The notes below the pieces were generated by a model. It worked only from the letters and a program-made list of their open reading frames with translations, did not search any database and was not told the DNA's origin. A stretch of DNA of 64,000 nucleotides, from the NCBI GenBank assembly GCA_041395105.1, contig JAWLBB010000001.1:1-64000 (forward strand), read 5' to 3'. Of this stretch, positions 35,169-43,906 are shown one piece after another. The stretch is from Opitutaceae bacterium (lineage in GTDB: Bacteria; Verrucomicrobiota; Verrucomicrobiia; Opitutales; Opitutaceae). Each line of letters opens with the position of its first letter. Within the stretch, counting starts at the first letter, position 1. Made by a program: the position numbers and the translations under genes.

Positions 35169-35864
35169 ATGGAATTGATGTCCTGGGGATATTACGAGCG
35201 GCTCCGGCCGGCTCAAATCGACGCCATCCGCAACGAACACCCGATCGCCTACCTCCCATGGGGGGCGCTCGAATGGCACAGCTACCACGACCCGATCGGT
35301 CTCGACGGGATGAAGGCCCACGGCCTCTGCACCGCCATGGCCCGGCAGACCGGCGGGGTTGTCCTGCCCCCCCTCTATGTCGCGACCGATACGATCAAAC
35401 CGCTCAAGGGCTTCAAACACACCCTCGAACACGGCGAGGAAACGATCAAGACCCTCTGCCGCGAGTTCCTCGAGCAACTGGCCGACGAGGGTTTCAAGGT
35501 TCTCGTGGTCATGACCGGTCACTACGGCGGGATCCACAAAGACGCCGTGGTCAAGACCGCCGCCACCTTCGCCGCCGCCCATCCCGAAGTGAAGGTCTGG
35601 GCCTTTCCCGACAGCGAGCCCATGGAGGGTCACTTCCAGGGTGATCATGCCGCCATCGGTGAGACTTCCTTCCAACTCCTTTTCGACGGAGATCTCGTCG
35701 ACCTCGGTCTCGTTCCGCAGGATCGCGCCCCCACCCTCGACGACGACGGCGTCTGGGGCGATGACCCGAAAAACGCCACTGCGGAACGCGGACGGCTCCA
35801 GTTGAAAGCGTTCCTTGACCACACCGTGGCGAAGATCCAGTCCATGGAGGCCGAGGTTTCATGA
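35169..35864 (+). CDS. Creatininase-family amidohydrolase
   Basis: 231 residues. The metal site of creatininases is visible: GALEWHSYHDPIGLD (E, H, H and D ligands), MTGHYGG, and GDHAAIGETS near 160-170. The N-terminal YYERLRPAQIDAIRNEHPIAYLPWGALEWH start fits the family. Members hydrolyse cyclic amides such as creatinine, or act in cofactor and sugar-lactam pathways, so the substrate cannot be inferred. The stop overlaps the ATG of the aldo/keto reductase (ATGA), showing the two are expressed together. Confidence 0.9.
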   Translation: MELMSWGYYERLRPAQIDAIRNEHPIAYLPWGALEWHSYHDPIGLDGMKAHGLCTAMARQTGGVVLPPLYVATDTIKPLKGFKHTLEHGEETIKTLCREFLEQLADEGFKVLVVMTGHYGGIHKDAVVKTAATFAAAHPEVKVWAFPDSEPMEGHFQGDHAAIGETSFQLLFDGDLVDLGLVPQDRAPTLDDDGVWGDDPKNATAERGRLQLKAFLDHTVAKIQSMEAEVS

Positions 35865-36820
35865 AGACCCGCCCCCTCGGACGCACCGGCCTGCAAGTCA
35901 GCGAGATCGGCCTCGGGACCTGGGCCTTCAATTCCTGGATCTACGGCCAGGTCGACAACGCCGAGTCCGTCCGGACCATCCGGACCGCGCTCGACCTCGG
36001 TATCACCTTCTTCGATACAGCCCCGCTTTACGGGGTCGGCAAGGAGGATGGGGTGGCCGAAAAGGTCCTCGGCCAGGGCCTCGGCGCCGATCGCGATCGC
36101 GCCATCATCTCCACCAAGTTCGGACGAAATCCCTCGATGGAAGGGACTCACTTCAACGGCCGCCGGGCCCGTGAGTCGGTCGAGGAAAGCCTCCGGCGTC
36201 TCGGGACCGACCGTCTCGATGTCCTCTTCTTTCACTCCCCCTTCGGTCCGCACGAGATCGACGACGATGTCTGGGCCGTCCTGGCCGACCTGAAACAGGC
36301 GGGAAAAATCCGGGCCGTCGGCCACTCCATTTCCCTTTTCCAAGACACCCAGGGCATGGCCCGGGAATGGGCGGCGGAGCGGAAGATCGACGTCATCCAG
36401 GTCGTGCTCAGCCTGATGAACCGGGAGGCCCTCCCCCTCATTCATGATCTCGGGCAGGACGGCGTCGCCGTGGTGGCCCGGGAATGCCTGGCCAACGGGT
36501 TCCTCAGCGGCGCAATTGGACCCGACACGGTCTTCCCCAAGGGATCCCTCAATGCCCGCTACTCCCGCGAGGAGATCACGGAGCGGGCCCGCTATGCAGA
36601 CGCCCTCAAACAGATCCTCGTCCGCCGGGAGATCACCACCCTGCCCCGGGCCGCCCTCCGCTGGGCCCTGGATCAGGAATTCGTCTCCCTCGCCCTGACC
36701 GGCGCCAAGAACGTTGCCGAACTCGAGGATGGCGCCCTCGCCTCCGCGGCCGCCCCCTACACCGCGGCAGAGCTCCAGGCCGCGCAGAACCTGCACCAAC
36801 GCGACTATTCGGCGGCGTGA
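35861..36820 (+). CDS. Aldo/keto reductase
   Basis: 319 residues. The catalytic tetrad is present: D52 and Y57 (FFDTAPLYG), K86 (STKFG) and H125 (FFHSPF). MKTRPLGRTGLQVSEIGLGTWAF is the standard N-terminus, and the NADP-binding ALTGAKN segment lies near the C-terminus. It would reduce or oxidise a sugar or aldehyde with NADP(H). Coupled ATGA with the creatininase. A sugar lactone or lactam interconversion is a conceivable joint role, but speculative. Confidence 0.93.
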   Translation: MKTRPLGRTGLQVSEIGLGTWAFNSWIYGQVDNAESVRTIRTALDLGITFFDTAPLYGVGKEDGVAEKVLGQGLGADRDRAIISTKFGRNPSMEGTHFNGRRARESVEESLRRLGTDRLDVLFFHSPFGPHEIDDDVWAVLADLKQAGKIRAVGHSISLFQDTQGMAREWAAERKIDVIQVVLSLMNREALPLIHDLGQDGVAVVARECLANGFLSGAIGPDTVFPKGSLNARYSREEITERARYADALKQILVRREITTLPRAALRWALDQEFVSLALTGAKNVAELEDGALASAAAPYTAAELQAAQNLHQRDYSAA

Positions 36821-36898
36821 AGACGGTCGCCCGACCACCCTGTGGGACCGGGGCAACCGCCTCGCACTGAACAGAACGGGCGCAATCGATGACTGGGC

Positions 36899-36912
36899 AA
36901 ACCAACCGTAGC
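36899..36912 (-). repeat. 14-bp motif copy A (outer left, inverted)
   Basis: AAACCAACCGTAGC on the plus strand is the exact reverse complement of copy D at 37376-37389. Together they bound the repeat region like terminal inverted repeats. Confidence 0.8.
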
Positions 36913-36970
36913 GTGCTAGAATCGCGCATAGTCAGGGGTGCTTGTCGTTGTTTTGTCTCGGACAACCGTT

Positions 36971-37000
36971 GCGGCTGGCCGGGGACGTCCAGCCCTGCCA
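36971..37000 (+). repeat. 30-bp palindromic element, left copy
   Basis: It matches the reverse complement of 37291-37320 at 29 of 30 positions. Each copy is itself a hairpin, GGCTGG at one end and CCAGCC at the other. Confidence 0.85.
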
Positions 37001-37020
37001 CGGATGCTCTGATTTCTGTT

Positions 37021-37054
37021 GGTAGGGCGAGGGCCTCCGGACCCGCTGTCGAAG
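37021..37054 (+). repeat. 34-bp inverted element, left copy
   Basis: It matches the reverse complement of 37241-37274 at 31 of 34 positions. The core CCTCCGGA is palindromic in part. The form resembles intergenic repeats I associate with Opitutales genomes, though that recollection needs checking. Confidence 0.8.
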
Positions 37055-37168
37055 AGCAGTCAACACCTCGTTGGCTGATCCGATTCTTTCGCTGACTCAG
37101 CGCCATTCTAGGGCGAATCGACATAGCATAGACGGGTTTGTTTCGCGTTTGAAAACAAAACGTAGTAT

Positions 37169-37182
37169 ACTACGGTTGGTTT
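37169..37182 (+). repeat. 14-bp motif copy B
   Basis: ACTACGGTTGGTTT, differing from the consensus only in its first base. It overlaps the palindrome at 37161-37174. Confidence 0.75.
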
Positions 37183-37207
37183 TTTGTTCTGAAACCCTAC
37201 GGTTTAT

Positions 37208-37221
37208 GCTACGTTTGGTTT
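37208..37221 (+). repeat. 14-bp motif copy C
   Basis: GCTACGTTTGGTTT, one mismatch to the consensus. Confidence 0.75.
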
Positions 37222-37240
37222 GAAAGAGATAGATCCAGAC

Positions 37241-37274
37241 CTTCGACGGCGGTTCCGGAGGCCCACGCCCTACC
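37241..37274 (-). repeat. 34-bp inverted element, right copy
   Basis: Inverted partner of 37021-37054, three mismatches. Confidence 0.8.
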
Positions 37275-37290
37275 GCGCAAAGAATATCCA

Positions 37291-37320
37291 TGGCAGGGCT
37301 GGCCGTCCCCGGCCAGCCGC
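37291..37320 (-). repeat. 30-bp palindromic element, right copy
   Basis: Inverted partner of 36971-37000, one mismatch. Confidence 0.85.
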
Positions 37321-37375
37321 CATCGCATCAATCAGGGAAGATTCCGTAGAAGAGACCTGCCCGGCCAACACTGTT

Positions 37376-37389
37376 GCTACGGTTGGTTT
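37376..37389 (+). repeat. 14-bp motif copy D (outer right)
   Basis: GCTACGGTTGGTTT, exact inverted partner of copy A. Confidence 0.8.
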
Positions 37390-37418
37390 TATCCCTCCCA
37401 ACCGGTCTTCTCCGCATT

Positions 37419-40124
37419 TCACGAGGTCACCCCGAGCCGGCCGCGGGTGATCTGGAAATCGGTCATTCCGCTCTGCTGACTTCTCGGCTGGAGCGATCCG
37501 GACGCCGTCGACCGCAGAAGGTCAATCAGAGCGGTATCCGCCTCCTTTTCTTCCGAGGGAAGAACGAGGTCGACCGACTCGGCAGTCAGTCGCCCGTCCC
37601 ATGAACCGGCCGCCACCTGGAGAACCGGGAGCAGTGGATGCCCCTCCCGGGGATGAACGGCGACCGCGCCGAGCAGGATCTCGGCCCCACAGGCGCCGAG
37701 CCCGGTCAGGTTCTCCACCCAGTGGCGCGTTTCCGTATCCACCAGATGAAGTCCGGGATGCGCCATCGGCTGTCCATAGGCCAGGGTCGGCCGGATCGGT
37801 TCGCCCTGGAGAACCTGCGCGCGAAACGAGGGATCCTTCAGGATCGGGTCCGAAACCGGGACAAGGACCGATCCGCCGGAACGAAGCAGCCGATCGGACA
37901 ATCGTCCGAAGGCTTCGACCAGGCGGGGTGATGGTTCGCCATCCGAAAGAACACCCAAGGCCAGCGCTCCCGGATCGGCCAGTCGCCCTTCGGGCTGCTC
38001 CATCGACCGAAGCTTCTGTGAAAACCAGACCTCAATCCGGTCGAGCACCTTGTCCATCCCGCCGTCCAACTGGACGCTGGCCCAGCCAAAACGATTCTCA
38101 TCAATCCCGGAGTCGCGCAGGCTCTTCCTGAGGACATCGTTGGGGATCTTCTCGCAGCCATGTTCGAGAACCAGCGCCGCCGCCACGTGGGGATGGGTCA
38201 GGTAACCCCGGTAAGTCCGCGCCAGCTGACGATAGAGGGCGACCCCGGTCGAGCCACAGCCCTCCGTATGCACCAGCGCCACGAAGCGACTGAGCCCGGC
38301 ACTGCCGGCGAGGTCGCCCGCATTGAGTCGTTCGGCGGCCAGCCGGGCGATTTCGGCGGAACACATGCTGACCGGCAGGATCAAGCCGATCCGGTCCAAT
38401 GCCCGGCGATTACCGACCCGCAAGGCGGGGAGGCCGATTCCCTCATCGTTCGAATCCGTTGCCGATCGGGTAATCGGCCTCCCGTCCGGTTCGATCCGTT
38501 CGCTCGTATCTGGACCCTGAGCCGGCTTGGTCTGGCGCCAGTTGCGCCAGATCATGACCTGACTGTGACCCGCTCTTTCACCTTTCGTCCGCTCCCCTGA
38601 AGCCACCGTCCGGACCAGGTCAAACGCCTCATCGCGCAGCCGGTCCATCGGTTCCCCGTCGAGATACCGGCCCGCATTGACGTCCATTTCCCGCTCGAGC
38701 AATTGATGCCGCGCGGTGGTCGTGGTGACCTTGATCGTCGGCACAAAGGGGAAATTGGTGACCGAGCCGTTCCCGGTGACAAAGAGGAGCAGGTTGCACC
38801 CGGCCGCGACCTGCCCCGCGATCCCCTCGAGATCACTGCCGGGGCCGTCCATGAAGGTGAAACCCGGTTCGAGAATGCGTTCGGCATAGTCGCCGACCCG
38901 GTCAAGTCGCGTCAGCGGCGATTTCTTGGCCGACGCCCCGAGCGATTTGAGCGTGATGTTGTAAAGCCCCCGCAATTGGTTGCCTCCGGACGGATTGCCC
39001 TCCGCCGTCGCCCCATGCCAGGACAACCGCTCCTTGAATCTCTCGATGGCCGCAAGAAACCGGCGGGCCGTATCCAAATCCCGGACTCGACCGAGGATGT
39101 GATCCTCGGCTCCGATCAATTCATCGGTCTCGGTCAGGCAGACCCGCCCTCCGTGCCGGATGATCTCATGACCCACCGCGCCAACCAGGGGATTTCCGGA
39201 AATCCCCGAAAAGGCGTCGGAACCCCCGCATTGCAGGCCGATGCAAAGACCGGAGAGGTCGACCGGTATCCTTGGGGAAGCCGCCACCGCCGGCAGCCAA
39301 CGCCGGATCTGCGCCTCGGCTTCGGTCTCGGCCGCGGCGTGGGAACCCTCGAGAGACAGAAAACGATGAAGTGTGTGGTCGAGCGGATAATCGTGCCTCT
39401 CCATCCAATTCCGCAGCTCACGGTTGTTGATCGGCTCAACCCCGTAATCCACTGCCAGGACCGCCCCGACATTGGGGTGGACCATGAACCCGGCGAGGGT
39501 CCGGAGGACTTCCTCCCGGTTGTTCGGCATCTCCGGATCGCCGCCTTCGGTGTGAGCCACCGGAACTATCCCGTCGATCGACGGATGAATCCGCGCCAAC
39601 CCGGCAACCCGGGCGGCCAACTTCCGGACAAAGCTGCCGGTCCGGGAACTGGTGCCCAGCAAGACGACGAAGTTGCGGGTCCCGGATCCACGACGACCGG
39701 TCCGTTGGTGGGCGAGAAAGGCCGCGGGAGAATCCACCTGCTCAACTGGTGGAGCGGGACAAAAGGTCGATTCGTCCAGCCGATAGGCAACGATCCGGCT
39801 GACAAAGTTTGGGGTTTCGGGGAAGACACCACCCGCTTTTCGAACCGACAGCGCCCTGAGAATCTCTTCATTGCAGACATACTCACCCGCAACAATCGGC
39901 CGGATGGCTTTCCCGAAGGGGCGCCCCCATGAGAGCAAATCCTCACCCGCGCCGACGGACGAGACCGCAAAACGATGTCCGAGCAGCACAGTGAAGGGAA
40001 CGGTCCGTTCACCATTCGGCATCAAGACCCGGCTGCCGGCATCGATCGTGCACGTCGCGATGGCGACGTTGTCGCGTGGCCCGGCCAAACGAGCACACGC
40101 CTGAAATGGAATCGGGCTGCTCAT
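37419..40124 (-). CDS. UxaA-family (altronate dehydratase-like) protein with duplicated core
   Basis: 901 residues from the ATG at 40124 (MSSPIPFQACARLAG), much longer than the roughly 500 of UxaA. Residues 1-90 form an SAF-like N-terminal domain. The standard UxaA body follows: HTEGGDPEMPNN, HPNVGAVLAVDYGVEPINNR, GLQCGGSDAFSGISGNP, LTETDELIGAEDHIL, GNPSGGNQLRG and FMDGPGSDLEGIAGQVAAG. After about residue 560 a second copy of part of this core appears: LVHTEGCGSTG and HPHVAAALVLEHGCEKIPND. Altronate and galactarate dehydratases dehydrate sugar acids with Fe. It is cytoplasmic. The substrate is uncertain, and the second copy may be regulatory or structural. Confidence 0.88.
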   Translation of the reverse strand: MSSPIPFQACARLAGPRDNVAIATCTIDAGSRVLMPNGERTVPFTVLLGHRFAVSSVGAGEDLLSWGRPFGKAIRPIVAGEYVCNEEILRALSVRKAGGVFPETPNFVSRIVAYRLDESTFCPAPPVEQVDSPAAFLAHQRTGRRGSGTRNFVVLLGTSSRTGSFVRKLAARVAGLARIHPSIDGIVPVAHTEGGDPEMPNNREEVLRTLAGFMVHPNVGAVLAVDYGVEPINNRELRNWMERHDYPLDHTLHRFLSLEGSHAAAETEAEAQIRRWLPAVAASPRIPVDLSGLCIGLQCGGSDAFSGISGNPLVGAVGHEIIRHGGRVCLTETDELIGAEDHILGRVRDLDTARRFLAAIERFKERLSWHGATAEGNPSGGNQLRGLYNITLKSLGASAKKSPLTRLDRVGDYAERILEPGFTFMDGPGSDLEGIAGQVAAGCNLLLFVTGNGSVTNFPFVPTIKVTTTTARHQLLEREMDVNAGRYLDGEPMDRLRDEAFDLVRTVASGERTKGERAGHSQVMIWRNWRQTKPAQGPDTSERIEPDGRPITRSATDSNDEGIGLPALRVGNRRALDRIGLILPVSMCSAEIARLAAERLNAGDLAGSAGLSRFVALVHTEGCGSTGVALYRQLARTYRGYLTHPHVAAALVLEHGCEKIPNDVLRKSLRDSGIDENRFGWASVQLDGGMDKVLDRIEVWFSQKLRSMEQPEGRLADPGALALGVLSDGEPSPRLVEAFGRLSDRLLRSGGSVLVPVSDPILKDPSFRAQVLQGEPIRPTLAYGQPMAHPGLHLVDTETRHWVENLTGLGACGAEILLGAVAVHPREGHPLLPVLQVAAGSWDGRLTAESVDLVLPSEEKEADTALIDLLRSTASGSLQPRSQQSGMTDFQITRGRLGVTS

Positions 40125-40313
40125 GAAAGTGACGCCAGAGAAAGGCTTACCATCCACGGTGGCGAGGGCAAAGGCGGGAGAAGGCGGCAGGGACCCGGGT
40201 CCGGCCCGGCAATGCGGCCCTTCGGGGGTCTTCCACACCGCACCACGAATCTTCGGAGCACCGCGACCCAGCGCAGGGCCACCCTTTTCATCCTCATCGT
40301 CAGGACCGATGCC

Positions 40314-41450
40314 TCAATCGTACTTGAGAAACCGGCCGGCGAGCAGGGTCGCCAGGACCCCGAGCAACGCAAGCAGCCCGAGCTGCCAGTCGATCTGCGC
40401 CCACCCGCCGCCAAAACTGATCAACTGGTGCAGGGCGCTCATCGCCCAGCCGGTCGGCAGGCTCATCCCGACCGCCTTCATGGTATCACCCACGATCTCC
40501 AGAGGCCACCAGCAGCCGCCCAACGCCGCCATCATCATTCCGATTACGATGGAGAGCCCGAGGACGCGGTCCGGATTCGAGGTCACCGACCCGATGAAGA
40601 CCCCGCAGGCCGCACAGAGCCAGGCGTAAACACTTAGGGTCAGGACGATCAGCGGCAGGTTGTGGCCGACCTTCACCCCGAAGACCAACTGGCCGAATAC
40701 GAGCACGACCACGATCTGGAGGCCACCGATCAAAAAGCGTCCGAGGATCTTGCCCACCACGAGCTCCGTCCGACGGACCGGGTAGGCGGAAAGACGTTTG
40801 AGAATCCCTTCCTTCCGTTCGACTGACAGACTGATTGCGCCGAAACTCAGAAGATTGATCAGGAGATACATGACGAGGATGCCCGGCAGAGATTGATTGA
40901 AGCCGGCCGGAGTCGGATTCTTCCCGGCGAATCGGGCCTCCAGAACAACCGGGTCGGGGCTCTCCAGGATCGCCTTGAGATCACTCTCGACCAGGACGGT
41001 TCCCACCGGTCGCTCCCGCGCAAACTCCACGAGGGCGGCATTGACCGCGACGAGCGCACGGACCAACCGGAGCTCAATCATGATGGCGGCGGCATCTTCA
41101 CTGCCTTCAACCTTGAAGAAGTCGACCTTGACCTGTTCTCCCGCCAGGACCCGCTCGGTGAAGCCCGCCGGGATGGTGATGCCCCGCTTGGCCTGGTCAC
41201 GCTCCTCCTCCCCGACCAGCCACATGCCCTGGGCATTCAGCTCATCCATCAGGAGATTGGCAAGAAACCCCGTATCCAGATTTTCGATCAGCACCTGCGG
41301 GTTGGGATTGACCGGCCCTCCCCCGCCCCGATTGGCCATCCCGATAAAGACAATGAAAGCGAGTGGCATGACGAGGAGCCAGATGAAGGCGACCCGCTGT
41401 CGCAGCAGAAGACGGAAATCGGAAACGGCGATCAGCAGAACGTTTCTCAT
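40314..41450 (-). CDS. ABC-2 type exporter permease, second subunit
   Basis: 378 residues from the ATG at 41450 (MRNVLLIAVSDFRLLLRQ). One N-terminal transmembrane helix and a large extracytoplasmic loop (about 45-190, with NPNPQVLIENLDTGFLANLL) precede a five-helix block with SFGAISLSVERKEGILKRLSAYPVRR. That is the ABC-2 / NatB-DrrB topology. It pairs with the upstream permease, whose stop overlaps its start (ATGA), and the ATPase. Together they should export a lipid, drug or polymer. Substrate not determinable. Confidence 0.9.
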   Translation of the reverse strand: MRNVLLIAVSDFRLLLRQRVAFIWLLVMPLAFIVFIGMANRGGGGPVNPNPQVLIENLDTGFLANLLMDELNAQGMWLVGEEERDQAKRGITIPAGFTERVLAGEQVKVDFFKVEGSEDAAAIMIELRLVRALVAVNAALVEFARERPVGTVLVESDLKAILESPDPVVLEARFAGKNPTPAGFNQSLPGILVMYLLINLLSFGAISLSVERKEGILKRLSAYPVRRTELVVGKILGRFLIGGLQIVVVLVFGQLVFGVKVGHNLPLIVLTLSVYAWLCAACGVFIGSVTSNPDRVLGLSIVIGMMMAALGGCWWPLEIVGDTMKAVGMSLPTGWAMSALHQLISFGGGWAQIDWQLGLLALLGVLATLLAGRFLKYD

Positions 41451-42712
41451 GCCCGACCTCCCTTCTGGAGCAGGCGGTCCAGCAACCATACCGCGAGCAG
41501 GACCATGGCGATACCCGTCAACCCGAGAAGCAGACTGGAAGACAACCAGGCCTGTTCTCCCACTCCGTTTTCCAGAGTCCGGATACTGCCGCTGAACCAG
41601 TAAAGGGGGGTGAACGGGGTAAGGTGATCGCGGAGAAAGGCGGGCAGGGATTCGACCGGAGCCATGGAACCGCCAACGAAGGCCTGCCCGAAGATGACGA
41701 TATTGCTGACGACATTGATGCGGGTCTCGCTGCCCGCCAAGGCCGCCACACAGGCCATCAATCCCGCGCAGAAGAATCCATAGGACAGGCAGAGAATCGT
41801 CACCGGGAAGGGGTTGCCCCAGGAGACCCCGAAAAGCAGGCCTCCGCCTCCAAAAAGAATGACCGCGCACCCCATTACCATGATCAGGGTGAAGATGACC
41901 TTTGCGAATACGATGGGGAACACTCCCGGCATCATGGTGCGCATCCGGGCCATGGTCTGACCCTTGATTTCCTTGTAGATGTCGGTGATGCTCAGGCTGG
42001 CGATGAACATCATGAACATGGCGGTCATCCCGGAAAGAACGAAGCCGAAGATATTGAAGCCGGGGCCATTCTCCGATCCCGCCTCCGCGCGCTCCCCGCT
42101 CGAATAGCTGATCCGCGGGGGAAAGAGGTAATCCTCCACCCGCTGGACGACGACTTCCAGGCGGATGAGCAGCGCCGCAACGGTCAACAGGCTCGTCCGT
42201 TTCTCATCCCCAGGAGTGATGATATCCTTGATGTCCTTCAGCTCCGGCCCAAAGGTCCGACTGAGCGCGTTGAGCGCCTCGACCCCCGCGTCCGTCAGTT
42301 CCTCGACGATCGCGGGATAATAGGACTGAGCGGGATTCTTGATCAGCACCAGCGGGGGCGGCCTACCCGCATCCAGATAGGCATCCGTGAAGCCTTCGGG
42401 AATGATGATGACCGCGCTGATCTGGTCCTTTTCAATCAGCCGCATCGCCTCCGTCCGGTCTACAATCTGTGGTTCGATGAACTGTCTGTTCTCGCCCTGG
42501 TTGAAGGACCCTTTCAGGAAATCGCTGAGCGGGGTATCATCTTCATCGACGACCGCAATCTTGATCGCGGCGACCGGCTGACCGCCCTCCTTCGGACCAA
42601 AGGCCAGCCCGATCACCCCGGTGATACAGAGAGGTATGGCCAGCTGAATAAGGAAGGGCAGCGGATTGCGCCAGGCCCGACGGAGATCCTTGCGGAGCAG
42701 TTGACCGATCAT
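41447..42712 (-). CDS. ABC-2 type exporter permease, first subunit
   Basis: 421 residues. N-terminal helix (LPFLIQLAIPLCITGVIGLAF), extracytoplasmic domain with KIAVVDEDDTPLSDFLKGSF, then about five further helices including GMTAMFMMFIASLSITDIYKEIKGQTMARMRTM and a GGSMAPVESLPAFLRDHLTPFTPLYWF loop typical of ABC-2 permeases (YhhJ/LinJ type). Its start is three bases after the ATPase stop, and its stop overlaps the next permease. One heterodimeric membrane unit is implied. Confidence 0.9.
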   Translation of the reverse strand: MIGQLLRKDLRRAWRNPLPFLIQLAIPLCITGVIGLAFGPKEGGQPVAAIKIAVVDEDDTPLSDFLKGSFNQGENRQFIEPQIVDRTEAMRLIEKDQISAVIIIPEGFTDAYLDAGRPPPLVLIKNPAQSYYPAIVEELTDAGVEALNALSRTFGPELKDIKDIITPGDEKRTSLLTVAALLIRLEVVVQRVEDYLFPPRISYSSGERAEAGSENGPGFNIFGFVLSGMTAMFMMFIASLSITDIYKEIKGQTMARMRTMMPGVFPIVFAKVIFTLIMVMGCAVILFGGGGLLFGVSWGNPFPVTILCLSYGFFCAGLMACVAALAGSETRINVVSNIVIFGQAFVGGSMAPVESLPAFLRDHLTPFTPLYWFSGSIRTLENGVGEQAWLSSSLLLGLTGIAMVLLAVWLLDRLLQKGGRA

Positions 42713-42715
42713 GGA

Positions 42716-43648
42716 TCACTCGCGAAGTTCGCGCCCCGTCAGCTGGAGGAAGAGGTCGTTCAGGGTCGGTTTCTTCACGGTGGCGTTTTCCACCGTGACC
42801 GGCAGCTCGAGCAACTCACGCAGGCAATCCGAGGGATGGCGTTGCTGCAGGGGAGTGAGCATGAATTGCTGGGGCTTGCGCTGTATCACCCGGAAATGGT
42901 CCCGAAACCCGGGCCAGGTGGCCGGATCCAAATCATCAAAGGCGCCCTCGAGCACAAAGATCTGGTCGCCGCCGACCCGTTTCCGCAATTCCTCCAGAGT
43001 GCCCTCCACGAGCACACGGCCATGGTCGATGATCCCGATGCGGTTGCAGAGTTCCTCGGCCTCCTCCAGATAATGGGTCGTGTAAAGAACGGCCGTTCCG
43101 TCGGCGACCAGACCCTTGATGAAGGAAAGGATATTGGCACGGGCCTGCGGATCGATGCCGACCGTCGGTTCATCGAGAAGCAACAGCTTGGGGCGATGCA
43201 TGAGGGCGCAGCCCAGATTGATCCGCCGCTTCATCCCTCCGGAATACTTTTTGATCGGATCACGCGCCCGCTCGGTCAGGTTGAGCGATTCGAGAAGCAC
43301 GACCGCCCGTGCGCGCACCTCGCGCTTCGAAAGACCGGCCAACTGACCCCAGAATTCCAGGTTCTCCCGACCGGAAAGCTCCTCGTAAAGCGCGATCTCC
43401 TGGGGCACGACCCCGATCTTGCGCTGGGCCGCGATCGGGTCCGACCAGAAATCCTTTCCGTCCACTCGGACTCCGCCCGCGTCGGGTTTGAGAAGCCCGG
43501 ATACCATGGAGATGGTTGTCGTCTTGCCGGCTCCGTTGGGACCGAGCAGGCCGTAGATTTCACCGGCTTCGACCCGGAAATTGACACCGTCCACCGCCTT
43601 CAGATCCCCGAAGGCCTTGGATAGATCGTTCACTTCAAGATAACTCAT
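42716..43648 (-). CDS. ABC exporter ATPase
   Basis: 310 residues. Walker A GPNGAGKTT (36-44), Q-loop VVPQEIALYEELSGREN, signature YSGGMKRR (135-142), Walker B LLLLDEP (155-161) followed by TVGIDPQAR, and an H-loop in YTTHYLEEAEEL. The C-terminal extension (about 230-310) is typical of drug/NatA-type exporters. It powers the two ABC-2 permeases encoded immediately downstream in the same operon. The promoter presumably lies in the 258-bp gap to the M20 peptidase gene, in which I recognise no other feature. Confidence 0.94.
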   Translation of the reverse strand: MSYLEVNDLSKAFGDLKAVDGVNFRVEAGEIYGLLGPNGAGKTTTISMVSGLLKPDAGGVRVDGKDFWSDPIAAQRKIGVVPQEIALYEELSGRENLEFWGQLAGLSKREVRARAVVLLESLNLTERARDPIKKYSGGMKRRINLGCALMHRPKLLLLDEPTVGIDPQARANILSFIKGLVADGTAVLYTTHYLEEAEELCNRIGIIDHGRVLVEGTLEELRKRVGGDQIFVLEGAFDDLDPATWPGFRDHFRVIQRKPQQFMLTPLQQRHPSDCLRELLELPVTVENATVKKPTLNDLFLQLTGRELRE

Positions 43649-43906
43649 GGGTTATGTTCCCGATTCCGAATGGCGCTGAACCGATACCGCGCCCCATCTG
43701 TATACCCCGGGTGACCATGGATGGATACACTTCTTTTTTGGATTTCGACGGATTCCCCGCGGAGGCCCGGCCGTGATTCCGGTTTCATCACCCGCCTGCG
43801 ATGAGCCTGTCGAACCCGGTTTCCTGCGGCGGGTCGGAGTCGCGCCGCGGCAAGGAACTGCAGTTTGCGATAAGGGTGTTCGATCCCGCTGTGTCCCCCC
43901 ATTCGG

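Larger units (their letters stand above)
36821..37418. repeat. Gene-free region built of nested inverted repeats
   Basis: 598 bp between convergent aldo/keto reductase and UxaA-family genes. It contains four copies of a GCTACGGTTGGTTT-like 14-mer, two inverted copies of a 30-bp element, two inverted copies of a 34-bp element, and a perfect 14-bp palindrome CGTAGTATACTACG (37161-37174). The inverted pairs share one centre near 37145. No coding frame is convincing. AAACC-CTAC-GGTTT (37192-37205) forms a further small hairpin. Confidence 0.8.

Noticed and set aside
41624..43624. Open frame of 666 codons on the plus strand
   Set aside because: It is antisense to the ABC permease and ATPase genes, which carry intact motifs. 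No domain is visible in it.
43649..43906. Promoter of the ABC exporter operon (TATACA-like box)
   Set aside because: A TATACA-like hexamer is present but no acceptable -35 box at normal spacing was found.
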